Shown here: piece by piece, positions 46,846-56,573 of the stretch
How the letters are laid out: each line of letters begins with the position of its first letter
How positions within the stretch are numbered: the first letter of the stretch is position 1
Source of the DNA: Coptis chinensis
Taxonomy: Eukaryota > Streptophyta > Magnoliopsida > Ranunculales > Ranunculaceae
Assembly (NCBI GenBank): GCA_015680905.1
Contig: CM027378.1
Span: 57,933,501-57,997,500, forward strand
DNA: 64,000 bases
Reading direction: 5' to 3'
Program-made: the position numbers and the translations under genes
Notes under the pieces: model-generated
Seen by the model: only the letters and a program-made list of their open reading frames with translations
Database searches by the model: none
What the model was told of the DNA's origin: nothing

Positions 46846-47775
46846 ATGACATCTCCAATATTGATACCGGAACAGTCTTTCGAAGATTTGTTCCAAAGCA
46901 CTACTTACGGTGCTTGGTTTCGCGAGGTGATCACATATGTTGGCTGGGAACCTCTTATGGTAAGACCGGCTGAACTTTATTCGACAGCACTTGCATCTTA
47001 TTTTTATAATAACTGCATTTTCTTTGAGAGACCGGACGGAGAACAAGTGTTCTCCATCAACATTGACAATGAACCAATGGAGATTACCAGGTTCTTGCTA
47101 GCATTTGTTCTTGGACTTGCTATGCCCGCTGAGATACAAGACCCATGGTGCTATTGGGTCGATAATATGCATGTCTACACTTATGAGTCTTTGCACGAGG
47201 CTTATGGGGCAGGCATTTTCCATATTGAGGACCAAGGGGACTATAACGTTGCCCTTGGTAGCCTGTCCATGAACATAGGAACTGTTATGTTTTGGATTAT
47301 GCTAAACATTTTAGGGGAATGGCGTTTTTCTTCTGTGAATGACGCCACTTGCAGCGTTTTCCTTGCTTTAGCCAATGGACGCCGATTCTATGACCTTCCC
47401 AGGACCTTGATGTCTAGTTTAGCACGAGCCTATACCATGAGGCATAAGTACCTTCTTATGCCTGTTTTAATTTCACGTATTATGCTATGTTTCTTTCCTG
47501 TTTTTTGTACACGTTTCACGGATTGGATTAAGGTAGACACGGTGCGACCCACCAATAGTATTATTCGATCTTTCCGTGCAATGACTTGGCATGGGTGGCG
47601 GATACAACCTCACCAGGTTGCGCCCTACACCCCATCAGACCAAGTGGCACTTAATAGGTTAGCAATCATAGATGATAAATGGCGTGAAGCCTGGCAAATT
47701 ATCATAGCATGGCAGGACGCGAAGGAACCTCACTTCTTTATAGAAGTAGAGGATGGCGAAGAAGATACCGAATAA
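46846..47775 (+). CDS. Accessory ORF3 of E1, intact, 309 residues
   Basis: An uninterrupted frame from MTSPILIPEQSFEDLFQS to EEDTE. Blocks conserved in A and F: GWEPLMVRPAELYS, FLLAFVLGLAMPAEIQDP, EDQGDYNVALGSLSMN, FLALANGRRFYDLPR, MRHKYLLMPVLISRIM, FTDWIKVDTVRPTN, then GWRIQPHQVAPYTPSD and DDKWREAWQIII. No catalytic motif of a known enzyme is evident. Distant likeness to ORF2 and to the plant Transposase_32-like domain. It sits where Athila elements often carry an extra ORF after pol, but here pol is missing. The start is supported by the same MTSP start in F (63420). Confidence 0.8.
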   Translation: MTSPILIPEQSFEDLFQSTTYGAWFREVITYVGWEPLMVRPAELYSTALASYFYNNCIFFERPDGEQVFSINIDNEPMEITRFLLAFVLGLAMPAEIQDPWCYWVDNMHVYTYESLHEAYGAGIFHIEDQGDYNVALGSLSMNIGTVMFWIMLNILGEWRFSSVNDATCSVFLALANGRRFYDLPRTLMSSLARAYTMRHKYLLMPVLISRIMLCFFPVFCTRFTDWIKVDTVRPTNSIIRSFRAMTWHGWRIQPHQVAPYTPSDQVALNRLAIIDDKWREAWQIIIAWQDAKEPHFFIEVEDGEEDTE

Positions 47776-48588
47776 CAACGGGAGTGGAGGTAAGTTTTAG
47801 TTTCTGTTAGTGTGCGCTTATGTCCCAAGCAATTTAATTAAGTTAACCCCATAATGGGTGGAACTCTTATAGAGTTGCGTCAGTTACTATTTCCTATATT
47901 AGTGCGTTCTAACATTGTTTTGCGGATGTTTACGAATTTCCATGGCGCTTCAATGGTATTTTTCCTACCCTCTTTATTTACAATGCTTTGAGGACAAATC
48001 ATGCTTCTTGTTTGGGGGCATAGAATCGCGTGTAATTAAGACATCTGTTAGGATATAGATATATATAATATGCATTTGTTTTCTAGTTAAAATTTCAAAA
48101 ATTTAAAAATATAAATAAATAAGTTTATGCTATACACTTAGGAATATTGGTATTGTTTTCTTTCTCCATGCTCTTAACAATCTAGAAGTCTCACATAGTT
48201 GTTGCATCGTAATAATTGTTAGAAACTTAGGTTAATCGTAGGTAATAATCTTTGCATCTATCTATAAATATATTACATGAGTATCTATGATTGTTAGTTA
48301 GAAGTTTGAAATCTAGGCTAGAGTACTTATTCTACAAATCCTGTGAGAATATAGCCTAAAGCCTTATATGAAGCGAAACATTTGAGAAATGACACAAGGG
48401 AGAAGTAAAATCGGATAGAGAAATCACACGTCCACTTGCTTGATCACTAAACCATATCCTAAGTGAGAATTTAGGCGCTCTTTGGATCGATATAGCGAGA
48501 AATTCAAACCTATGAATTATTTTCCGCTAGTCACCACTCGAGCCTTTTCTTTAGCCTTCCATACACCACAATTCCCTTTACCAAAAAC

Positions 48589-48621
<33 letters not shown>

Positions 48622-49569
48622 TAAATCAACCTACCCAATTTAGAATAAGTCCGAGGGAATAGAATGAGTGAAGAAAGAAAGAAGAAAAAAAACCACTGTG
48701 TAAACAAAAAAATTGTTAGTTGCTTCGGAAAATAAAAAAGAAGTTTCCATCCAAAGAAAAGAAAAATAGAAATAAAATAAAAACTCCAAAAAAAAATAGA
48801 ATAAAAAGGAGTCAAAAGCCAAGGAAAAGAAAAAAAAAAAAAAAAACTGGGATGGAAACAAAGTGTAGAAGCAAAAAAGAAAATAACAAGGTTTTCTCTA
48901 AGTTACATAATCTGAAGACTCTATTATCTCGGACTTGTCCTTTTGAATATCCATTTCCTTCCTTCTTAAACCATCTCCTAATCCCGTAACACCTAATAAA
49001 GACCTCTAGCTCAATTAGGAATAGGTTAGTGTGATAGTAAGTGGCAGATGTGTTTGATTGACCCGCTTCTGGGTTGTCATTGAGATTGTAAGGTAAAGTG
49101 TGCCCACTGTATTACCTTCGGAGTAGCGAAACTTGAGTGCAAAAAATCAGAGTGTTGTTTCTTGACTATTATTGTGAGAACCTACTTAGGGACGCTTATT
49201 CCGAAGTTCTCGAAACAAACACCGCTAAACATTTGATAGTACTACTCATTGTATATATGTTTATTGTAGATGATTGATTATTATGCATATATTAACTTAG
49301 GGTTTTGGTTGGTTATTCTTATGTAATTGCTAGAGAGATGTATAGATAGTTGAGCATGAATAAGGAAACAATAGTTTTATTTTCTTAGTCGTTGTAGTAT
49401 AGATGAAGTTTGTGAGTACCTTCATGGAAAACTCTCACGAGGCTATAACTTCGTCCACTAGGAATTCCTAATGGTTTAAGGCCTTGTTGCATATGGTCAA
49501 TGCAATCGACTCAAATAAAACGAGAGTAGTTAGAACTCCATTTTTGGTCACTTATTCTAATTTCTCATA
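47776..49569 (+). other. 3' non-coding region of E1
   Basis: It carries a hairpin TTTGAGGACAAA (47988-47999) followed by TTGTTTGGGGGCA (48009-48020), an A-rich low-complexity stretch with an A run at about 48586-48616 and AAAGAAAAGAAAAA tracts to 48860, and a stretch conserved in F (61010-62700). No gene. Confidence 0.6.
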
Positions 49570-49608
49570 TTTGCTTGAGGACAAGCAAAATCTTTGTTTG
49601 GGGTGGTT
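49570..49608 (+). promoter_or_regulatory. Hairpin plus polypurine tract of E1
   Basis: TTTGCTTG-AGGA-CAAGCAAA forms a perfect 8-bp stem (49570-49589). The PPT TGTTTGGGGTGGTT (49595-49608) then runs directly into the 3' LTR. The PPT primes plus-strand DNA synthesis. Confidence 0.85.
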
Positions 49609-51004
49609 TGATAAGAGCCCAAAACTGTAGTTTTAACCCCTTAATAATCATCATTTGTTAGACCAATTATGTGAATAATAAGTAAGAGTTAACACCGACA
49701 CGCGTTTTTATGCATTTCGGGCTTCAAAGTCCATTATGTGCAGAAATGTACCACTTTAGCGAGATCTGAGGGAGCAAAAGTCGTGAGAACTTCCGAAAGC
49801 CGTATCTTTGGACTCAGACCTCGGAATTGGGCATACCTTATGTCAAAACGACCGCCTCGGAAAGAGCTTTGCAATGGTCCAAGCCTTGACCCAATCAGAG
49901 GAGCAGAAGTGGACGAAAAGTCTGTGGAAGTCAACTGCAGCTTAAGAGGCCTTTTGATTTGAAAGAATTGGGTTTTGGGCCCGATTCTCCGCCCAAACCC
50001 TGGCTCCAAGCCCATGCACGAATTTTGGATCTGGATGTATAAGAACAAAAGCTTAAGTCTTTGTTAATGGTAGATTAATTAGTAGAGAATTAGGGTTCAT
50101 AGCTTAGAATAGAAAGTAGCCATTAAAATAGCTTCTAGATCTAGATTTAATTGTTTTTCTTTAATTAGTTTCAAATCCCTTATTAGATTAAACCTTTGAA
50201 TCTTGTTCTTCATTTGATTAGATCAATAAAGTAGTATTCTTTATCCATTTCGATTTTTGTCAATTCCAATTCTAGATCTAATTTCAATTCATGTCCTTAG
50301 TTCAATTTAGTCATTAAATTAGATTTCATTATTGTTTAATTAAATAAATTTCAATGCTTTATATTATGTTTAGTTTTAATATAAATGGAAATGATTTAGC
50401 GGAATGATTCAAGGCTAAACCTCCATTAGAGGGGTTGTGAAGCCTTGATGAAAGCTTGAGTCCGATTATCGTAGAGTCAGTAAGTATTTTCTATTCCACT
50501 CTAGAAATGATTAGTTCACCATGAGAATGGGTTTAATTGTTCACATGCTAGTTATAATTGGTAGAAATGCCATGTATAATTAGGGATTAGGAATAACCAA
50601 TTGTTAGGCGAAGCGATTCAATTCGGATTCTGACGATTAAATCGTTAGTGGATTAAGTTGAGTTATGGTGGAATCAATCCCCCTCTAACTCCTTATCATA
50701 GAATCAACGTAGCATTCCATTAGTATTCTGATAACCGACTAGTTGCATCTTGTGGGTAGTTGCATCGTAGTATAATTCCCTTCGTAAAACTCTCATAGAC
50801 TTAAAAACGACTAGTTAAATTAGAAAACATCCATGCTAGAGCACTAGGAGTGGAACGAACTTATCTACTCCACTATATCTCAATTGGTTGAGAGTAGAAT
50901 AAAATTCTTTGATAAACAAGATAGCATCAGTAATAAGTTTAGTTTACTTACGTTTTGAATTCATCGTTCATTTCGTAGGTAGACTAATCATTTTACGTTT
51001 ATCA
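49609..51004 (+). mobile_element. 3' LTR of E1
   Basis: 1,396 bp, TG...CA ends, followed by TSD CCCCC. A second MSKR open frame starts at 49840. Confidence 0.95.
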
Positions 51005-51009
51005 CCCCC

Positions 51010-51774
51010 TCTAATGGAGGTTTAGCCTTGTGTCATGGGATTCATATTAATCAAACAATTTAATAGAGACATAATAGTCAAAACAAGAATTGAAATTAAC
51101 TAAAAGCTTTTATTGAAGAAGGTTTAATGGAGGCTACACTACACACTAATTAATTAACCCTAAACTAAATTAAAACTAATGATAAACTAAGGGGTTTTAG
51201 AGAAAAGAAGAGGAGATGAGTGTTTAGCCCTAACCCACATTATATAGGAGAGTGTTAGGATTACATTTTCGTGTATGGGCAAAAAAGGGGGACTTTGGGC
51301 CTCTAATGTGAGCCCAAAGTCCATTAGGTTAAGTCTAAAGAGGCCACGACTGCTTGAAATTACTTTCATACCCTTTTCATCCACTTTTATAGCTTTTCTT
51401 GGGGTAAGGCCAACTCCATTGGAAATCTGGTTCCGATTCGGTCGTTTTGACATAAAGTAGGCCCAATTCGAGGCTCGAGTCCAAAGATACAGTCTGTTGG
51501 AGTTCTATTGAGTTTTCTGTTCTTTTTCTACCCGGATTGACTTTGACTTCCTAGTTTTGATTGGGCTTGAAAAAGACTTGTCTGTATGATTCTTAGGCCT
51601 AACCGTAGAACTTCCTCAGCAATCATCTTGACTCATTTTCCATGCAAAAGTTGTGTCTTTGGTCACCTAATCAGCTTCAAGTTCTGAAATACACAAAAAC
51701 ATGTAAACACTACTAACTCTCATTTATTATAAACATAATTGGCCTTTTTAAACTACACTTTTCGGTGCTTATCA
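51010..51774 (-). mobile_element. LTR G, right part (U3 side on the minus strand)
   Basis: The minus strand starts TGATAAGCACCGAAAAGTGT at 51774 and aligns with D's LTR from 52458, continuing to the E1 insertion point. It carries an 88-codon MSKRPNRNQISNG frame (51453-51187). It appears to be a solo or truncated LTR inside element C; a clear TSD was not found. Confidence 0.7.
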
Positions 51775-52200
51775 GGACACTCTCCGAAGGATCCATAAAC
51801 GGCTCTGCTTGTATATTTAATTGTAAAGTTCACTGAATGCATATTCATATGTAGATGTTTTGATTATTGTACATTTATTATGTAGGTTTCAAAGGAATTA
51901 ATCCTCGTTCCTCGCTTGTGAGATGTATATATATCTGATATCTAATGTAGGGAACAAGCCTTTGTTACTAAGTCATTATAGTATAGGTGAAGTTTGAAGA
52001 TATCTTCTCTGGAAAACTCTCACGAGGCTATAACTCATCGACTAGGTAATTCCTAGTGGTTTAAGGTCTTGTTGCATACTGTTAATGCAATCACACTCTG
52101 CGAAATGAGAATTAGTTAGAACTACACATTTTTTACCACTTATATGTTTTAATGTCTCTTCTTTGCTTGAGGTCAAGCAAAATGTTGTTTGGGGGTAGTA
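51775..52200 (+). other. 3' internal end of element C with hairpin and PPT
   Basis: Homologous to the last 400 bases of E1's interior (AAAACTCTCACGAGGCTATAAC, then the GTTTAAGG block). It ends with hairpin TTTGCTTG-AGGT-CAAGCAAA (52162-52181) and PPT GTTGTTTGGGGGTAGTA just before the LTR. Confidence 0.75.
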
Positions 52201-52457
52201 TGATAAGCACCCAAAACTGTAATATAAACCCCATAGAGACATAACATTTGGGTTAAATATGTGTTTAATAAATGTAAATTAATTGTATTTTCATGCTTTT
52301 ACAGGTTTCGGCATTCAAACAACAAAATACAAACAAAACCTGCGTTTTAGCACATAATACGATGGAATAAAGCTTAGTCTGGAATTCTTTTATCTCAGCC
52401 GTTTAAAGCTCACAGATGCCAAAATAAAGGTCATGGAGTCAATGGGCCAGAACAGGT
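52201..52457 (+). mobile_element. 3' LTR of element C, first 257 bp
   Basis: Matches 33543-33799 with few differences and is cut at AACAGGT by D. The rest is not in the window. Confidence 0.8.
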
Positions 52458-53788
52458 TGAGAAGCACCCAAAAGTGTAGTTTAAACCCCTTAATATTATT
52501 ACATTTAGGTCAAATTATGTTTATAATAAATAAGAGTTAGTATTGTTTACGTGTTTTTGTGTATTTCAGGTCTTGAAACTGTTTATGTGTTTAAAGATGT
52601 CATTTTGCATGGAAAATGAGTCAAGATGATTGCTGGGGAAGTTCTACATTTAAAGCCCAAGAATCATGAAGAAAAGCCTTTTTCAAGCCCAGTCAAAGTT
52701 AATTCGGGTACAAAAAAAACATAAAAGTCAATAGAATTTCAAATGGGCGTATCTTTGGACTCGGGCCTCAAAATTAGGCCTACTCTATGTCAAAACGACT
52801 AACTCAGAATAAGCTTTCCAGTGAATCTAGACTTCACCCAATCAAAGTTGTAAAAGTGTACAAAAGTGGAACAGAAGTAATTTCTAGCAGTTGTGGCTTC
52901 TTTAGACTTAACCTAATGGACTTGGGCTCATATTAGAGGCCCAAGGTCTCCCTTTTTGGCCCATGCACGAAAATGTAACCCTAACCCTCTCCTATATAAA
53001 GAGGGTTAAGACTAAACTTAATACTCCACTTCCAGCAGCCCTTTCTTTAGTGTAGAGTAGTTTAGTATAGTTTAGGGTTAAGTAATTATGGTTTATTCTT
53101 GTAGCCTCCACCTCCATTAAACCTCCATTAATAAAGCTTAGTTTCATTCAATTTATTATTCAATGCCTTTATTTATTGTTTCGATATTGTTCATACAATG
53201 AAATAAGGCTAAACTTCCTTTAGAGGAGGTTAATGAAAAAAACGTGAAGATGATTAATTAGTGGTTTAGTTATTGTTTTGCAATAGAGTTTCAAGTTTGA
53301 TTCTTATGATTGTTTAGAGATAAAAATCATAAGAGTTGAACTAGAGTTTAGAGCCACCACCAAAGAGATTTGTGGTGGAGCTAAACTCTCATGCTTGTGA
53401 ATCCATGATCCGAGACGACTTGGTTTTCACTAGGGATCAACAAGCAATTCAATAACCAGCCTAATGATTGATCATATTGCGTGGTGGATTAAACATCATT
53501 ATATATTCCTTCCAATATTTAAATCTACTATTTTTGCAATATTATTTACTATTTTCACATCACATATTACTCTCTCATTAGTGAAATAGTTGTTTAGTCT
53601 AGATTCGTGTTAAATACGTACAAGCAAGAGTGGTTCGAATACGACTACTCTCCTCTTCAACACATGTTTAGATAGTATAATTATCACATGATTTTGATGA
53701 GTTTTATCTATTGTTTTCCTCATATATCTATTGTTCCTCTCTTCTCATTACTGTTTTGATGATATATAAGAATATTTAATTATTTTCA
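52458..53788 (+). mobile_element. 5' LTR of element D (1,331 bp)
   Basis: Starts TGAGAAGCACCC, ends TTATTTTCA, then AA and the PBS. Same family as LTR G. TATATAAAGAGGG at about 52992 is TATA-like. Confidence 0.85.
52787..52936 (+). CDS. Small MSKR open frame in the LTR of D
   Basis: 49 codons starting MSKRLTQNKLSSESR and ending MDLGSY. Homologous to the frames in A, E1 and G. Coding status unproven. Confidence 0.3.
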   Translation: MSKRLTQNKLSSESRLHPIKVVKVYKSGTEVISSSCGFFRLNLMDLGSY

Positions 53789-53790
53789 AA

Positions 53791-53804
53791 TGGCGTCGCT
53801 TGCG
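53791..53804 (+). promoter_or_regulatory. Primer-binding site of element D
   Basis: TGGCGTCGCTTGCG two bases after the LTR. A degenerate match to the tRNA-Asp type used by E1. Confidence 0.6.
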
Positions 53805-53984
53805 ATTTTGTTTGCCTACGTATTGTGTGTTTAGGTAGAAAAACTGTTTTCACTATTCACACACCAAAACATTGTTTTCACTGTTCACGATTTTTTGAAA
53901 AATATCTGCTGTTGTTTTAGTGCATATGAGTTGAGCAACCAACTCCTTGCACCCCCGTGACCTAACCTTAAAAAGTTCACCCTA

Positions 53985-54195
53985 CTGTTTTAACTTACGA
54001 GCGCGCCCGCGCCTTAGATTTACCTTCATAAAACGTGCCATGCGCATTACACCCTAGGCGCAACCCGCGCCCAATTTACCCTATTCTTAACCACGTCTGC
54101 GCTCCTTTATATTTTCAAAAAAAAAATAATTTTAGACCCGCGCCCAATTTAGACTATTTTTTAGCGCGCGTGCACCCTAGTTTAAGTAGATTAAA
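53985..54195 (+). repeat. GC-rich block in the leader of D
   Basis: Repeated ACCCGCGCCCAATTTA at about 54066 and 54137, plus GCGCGCCCGCGCC and GCGCGCGTGCACC. Positionally equivalent to the E1 and A leader blocks, but with a different core word. Confidence 0.65.
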
Positions 54196-54199
54196 TTAA

Positions 54200-56225
54200 T
54201 TTTTTTTTTACAGTTAGTGCAATATTACCTCAAGAGTACAGTACAATACTCGTATGCCCAACCACTCCAATAATTGCATAAAAAAAATTCATACTTATTT
54301 TTTAAAGCAATAAGCTAGGGTTAGGCAGACCCCCACCTACATAGATTAACCAAAACATACATAGCTAGTTCCTAATGCATCCTTCCTCTATGAGATTATT
54401 AAGTTCTCTACCTATGGGAGGTCCATAATGCATTAGTTCATTATAATGTGAAGGATCTAGTCCTGCAAGGTGATCTGCAAGCCTATTGGCCTCTCTAAAA
54501 ACATGTGAAAATTTACAACTCATGAATTTCAGAGCAATGTCTAATATATGTGCCAACACGTCTTGACATATCCATGGCGGTTTGGCTATTTTTGTTATTA
54601 TCTGTATTGTTGAGAGAGAATCAGATTCCACTTCCATTTTTTGTAATCCCATTTCCAGACAAATGCAAAGTCCAACCTCTATGGATTTCATCTCTTGATA
54701 GATAATTGATTGCTCTCCTCCACTTCCTTTATATGCTGCCAACAAGACTCCCTTACTGTCCCGAATCACACCACCGTGACCCGTTCCCTTGTCTGACAAA
54801 GACCCATCAACATTTAATTTCACACTATCTTGTTCTGGGAATTTCCAATTTACATTTTGCTGTTTAACTATGTCAAACTTTACCTGCAGCCCGAGAGCTT
54901 GGTATAATCTTCTTGCTTCTGTCGAATCTTCCATTGAAGAGATCTTGAGTTGTACATATGCCTTCATTTTTCTGAAAATTCTTTTTAAAACCACTGCTGT
55001 TGGTTGCACATTGTTCTTGAACCTTCTGTCATTTCTTTCTTTCCAAATCCCATCTACAGCAGCACAAATATAGGCCTTTACAATTTCAGTTACTTGGCTA
55101 ACTCCTCGGTAGATTCTCAGTATGGAAAACCATTCTCGATTCGAATTACGGTGATCTGAAATAATGCCAAGCACCAACATGATTCCCTTAATGATTACCC
55201 AAGAATATTCACACTCAAAATAGAGATGGTTGGAGAACTCTCTACTTTGGTTACAAAGACAGCAGGAAGAATGAGTAAGGATTTTTTTATACACTAACTG
55301 ATCCTGAGTTGACAAGCTATTGGAGAATAATTGCCAGCAAGAAAAGGAGTGTCTTGGAATGACTAATCGACCCCAAACTAACCTCTGCCATCTGACTTTC
55401 CCTCCATGTCTTCTCAAGGCCTCATATGCGCTGCTAGACGTGAAATTTCCACTCTTATGTGGCTTCCAAATAACTCTATCTTTTTCTAAATGTCTCTCAA
55501 TTGTAGTAGACCTGATGTCCTCCCTTAGACGATTGCACTGAATACTTTCAACTATTCCATTCCAATTTCCACTTGATAGTAGCTCATTAACCTTTGCATT
55601 GAGAGGAAGTTGAATATTCATGACAGCTTGTGTATTTGCTAGAAGAGGGTTGCTATTACACCATAGATCATGCCATAATAGAGTGTCTTCTCCATTTGAT
55701 ATCGAGTAAAGGATAATATCTTTTGCATATTTTATACACTTTAGAATGTTTCTCAATGACCAGGAGCAGTCTTTCGATAGTGCCATGGTCCACAAGAATT
55801 TATTCTTAAGCTATTTCTTCCATATCCAATCAACCCACAGAGTATTTTCTTTACTCGTTATCTTGAACAATAACCCACATTGCGCACCTGTGTTCCATGT
55901 TTCCATATTCATAATGCCTAGTCCTCCTTCTTCCTTTGCTTTGCTGATAGTACCAAAAGTTGCTTGATGCACATACCTTTTCATAGGAAAGTAGCACATA
56001 TCTTTTCCACTTGTTCTAGAACAGTTATTGGTAAAATGAAAGTTCTGGCCCAATAGATGTGTAGTGAGCTAAGAATCGAAATAATCAACTGGAGTCTGCT
56101 TGCATGAGAGAGTAAACGTGCTTTCCAATCCTTGATTTTCCCAGTTACTTTCTCAACCAGAGGTTGGCAATCTTTGATACCTTCATCAAGCATAAAAGAG
56201 TGGGAGACCAAGGTATTTCACTAGA
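54200..56225 (-). mobile_element. 5'-truncated L1-type LINE inserted in the leader of D
   Basis: The minus-strand 3' end is marked by a T10 run at 54200-54209 on the plus strand (the poly-A tail). The coding part begins near 56222 with a YLG(L)PL remnant of the reverse transcriptase C-terminal region and ends at 54365. The 5' part including the YXDD core is absent, as usual for truncated LINEs. I found no clear TSD. Confidence 0.85.
54365..56222 (-). pseudogene. LINE ORF2 C-terminal part: RT connection, zf-RVT and RNase H
   Basis: From 56211: CQPLVEKVTGKIKDWKARLL and SRLQLIISILSSLHIYWART (after the RT palm), then EEGGLGIMNMETWN. After a frameshift or stop near 55810 the 476-codon frame has the zf-RVT block (LVWGRLVIPRHSFSCWQL, CCLCNQ, NHLYFECEYS). 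The RNase H domain follows: KLNVDGSLSDKGTGHGGVIR, the Glu in YQEMKSIEVGL, ESDSLSTI, and FREANRLADHLA, so the D-E-D-D residues are present. It ends at 54365. RNase H of this kind is common in plant L1-clade LINEs. Confidence 0.9.
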
Positions 56226-56573
56226 GGTTTGACAAGCTCAATTCCTAAAATTTGAGCTAAGTCAATGGAAAACTCAAAAAATTTCATACTTTACGGTGTC
56301 TTGAAAACTTAAAAAATTGGGGTTATCTAATTAAGGAACGTGCATGCATGGACAACCTCCCTCAATTCTTAAGTGGGCTAGCCGTTGGTTTGAAAAGTTT
56401 TTAGTAGATGTGCTTCAAGGCTGTTGAAGGCGCTATTCATACGCATAGCAAGGACGCTCTAGGTAACACCTCTATACCTCCTCGAATCTACTGTCAGAGG
56501 ATTCTATTTCTAGTAATAATTAGACTAATTTTTGCATGCTCATTAGGAATTGCCTATTAGATTTAAAACTTGC
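56226..56573 (+). other. Rest of the leader of D
   Basis: AT-rich, non-coding. It resumes the D leader after the LINE. Confidence 0.5.

Larger units (their letters stand above)
38691..51004 (+). mobile_element. Element E1: complete non-autonomous Athila-like LTR retrotransposon, 12.3 kb
   Basis: LTRs of 1,392 bp (38691-40082) and 1,396 bp (49609-51004), both starting TGATAAGAGCCC and ending TTTATCA. PBS is at 40085, PPT at 49595-49608, TSD CCCCC at 38686-38690 and 51005-51009. Interior order: leader, gag, protease, tail, ORF2, GC-rich block, ORF3, 3' region. About 1.7 kb lies between protease and ORF2, with no YXDD reverse transcriptase, RNase H or integrase motif in any frame I read. It is inserted inside LTR G. 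Confidence 0.95.
33543..52457 (+). mobile_element. Element C: LTR retrotransposon with Tat-type gag, containing nested elements
   Basis: The 5' LTR is 33543-34843. Gag lies at 35902-37999. After nested sequence (foldback, LTR G, E1) its 3' end returns at 51775-52200 with a PPT and the start of the 3' LTR (52201-52457). The first 257 bp of both LTRs match and are cut at the same word (AGAACAGGT) by element D. No pol is seen. The flanking 5 bases at the left are GTATA; the right flank is outside the window. Confidence 0.7.

Noticed and set aside
48531-48989. Frames rich in Phe or Lys
   Set aside because: Result of A- and T-rich low-complexity sequence in the E1 3' region; the mirrored stretch in F (61716-61943) has the same cause.
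54789-55541. Plus-strand frames opposite the LINE
   Set aside because: Shadows of the 476-codon LINE frame, which has clear zf-RVT and RNase H motifs.
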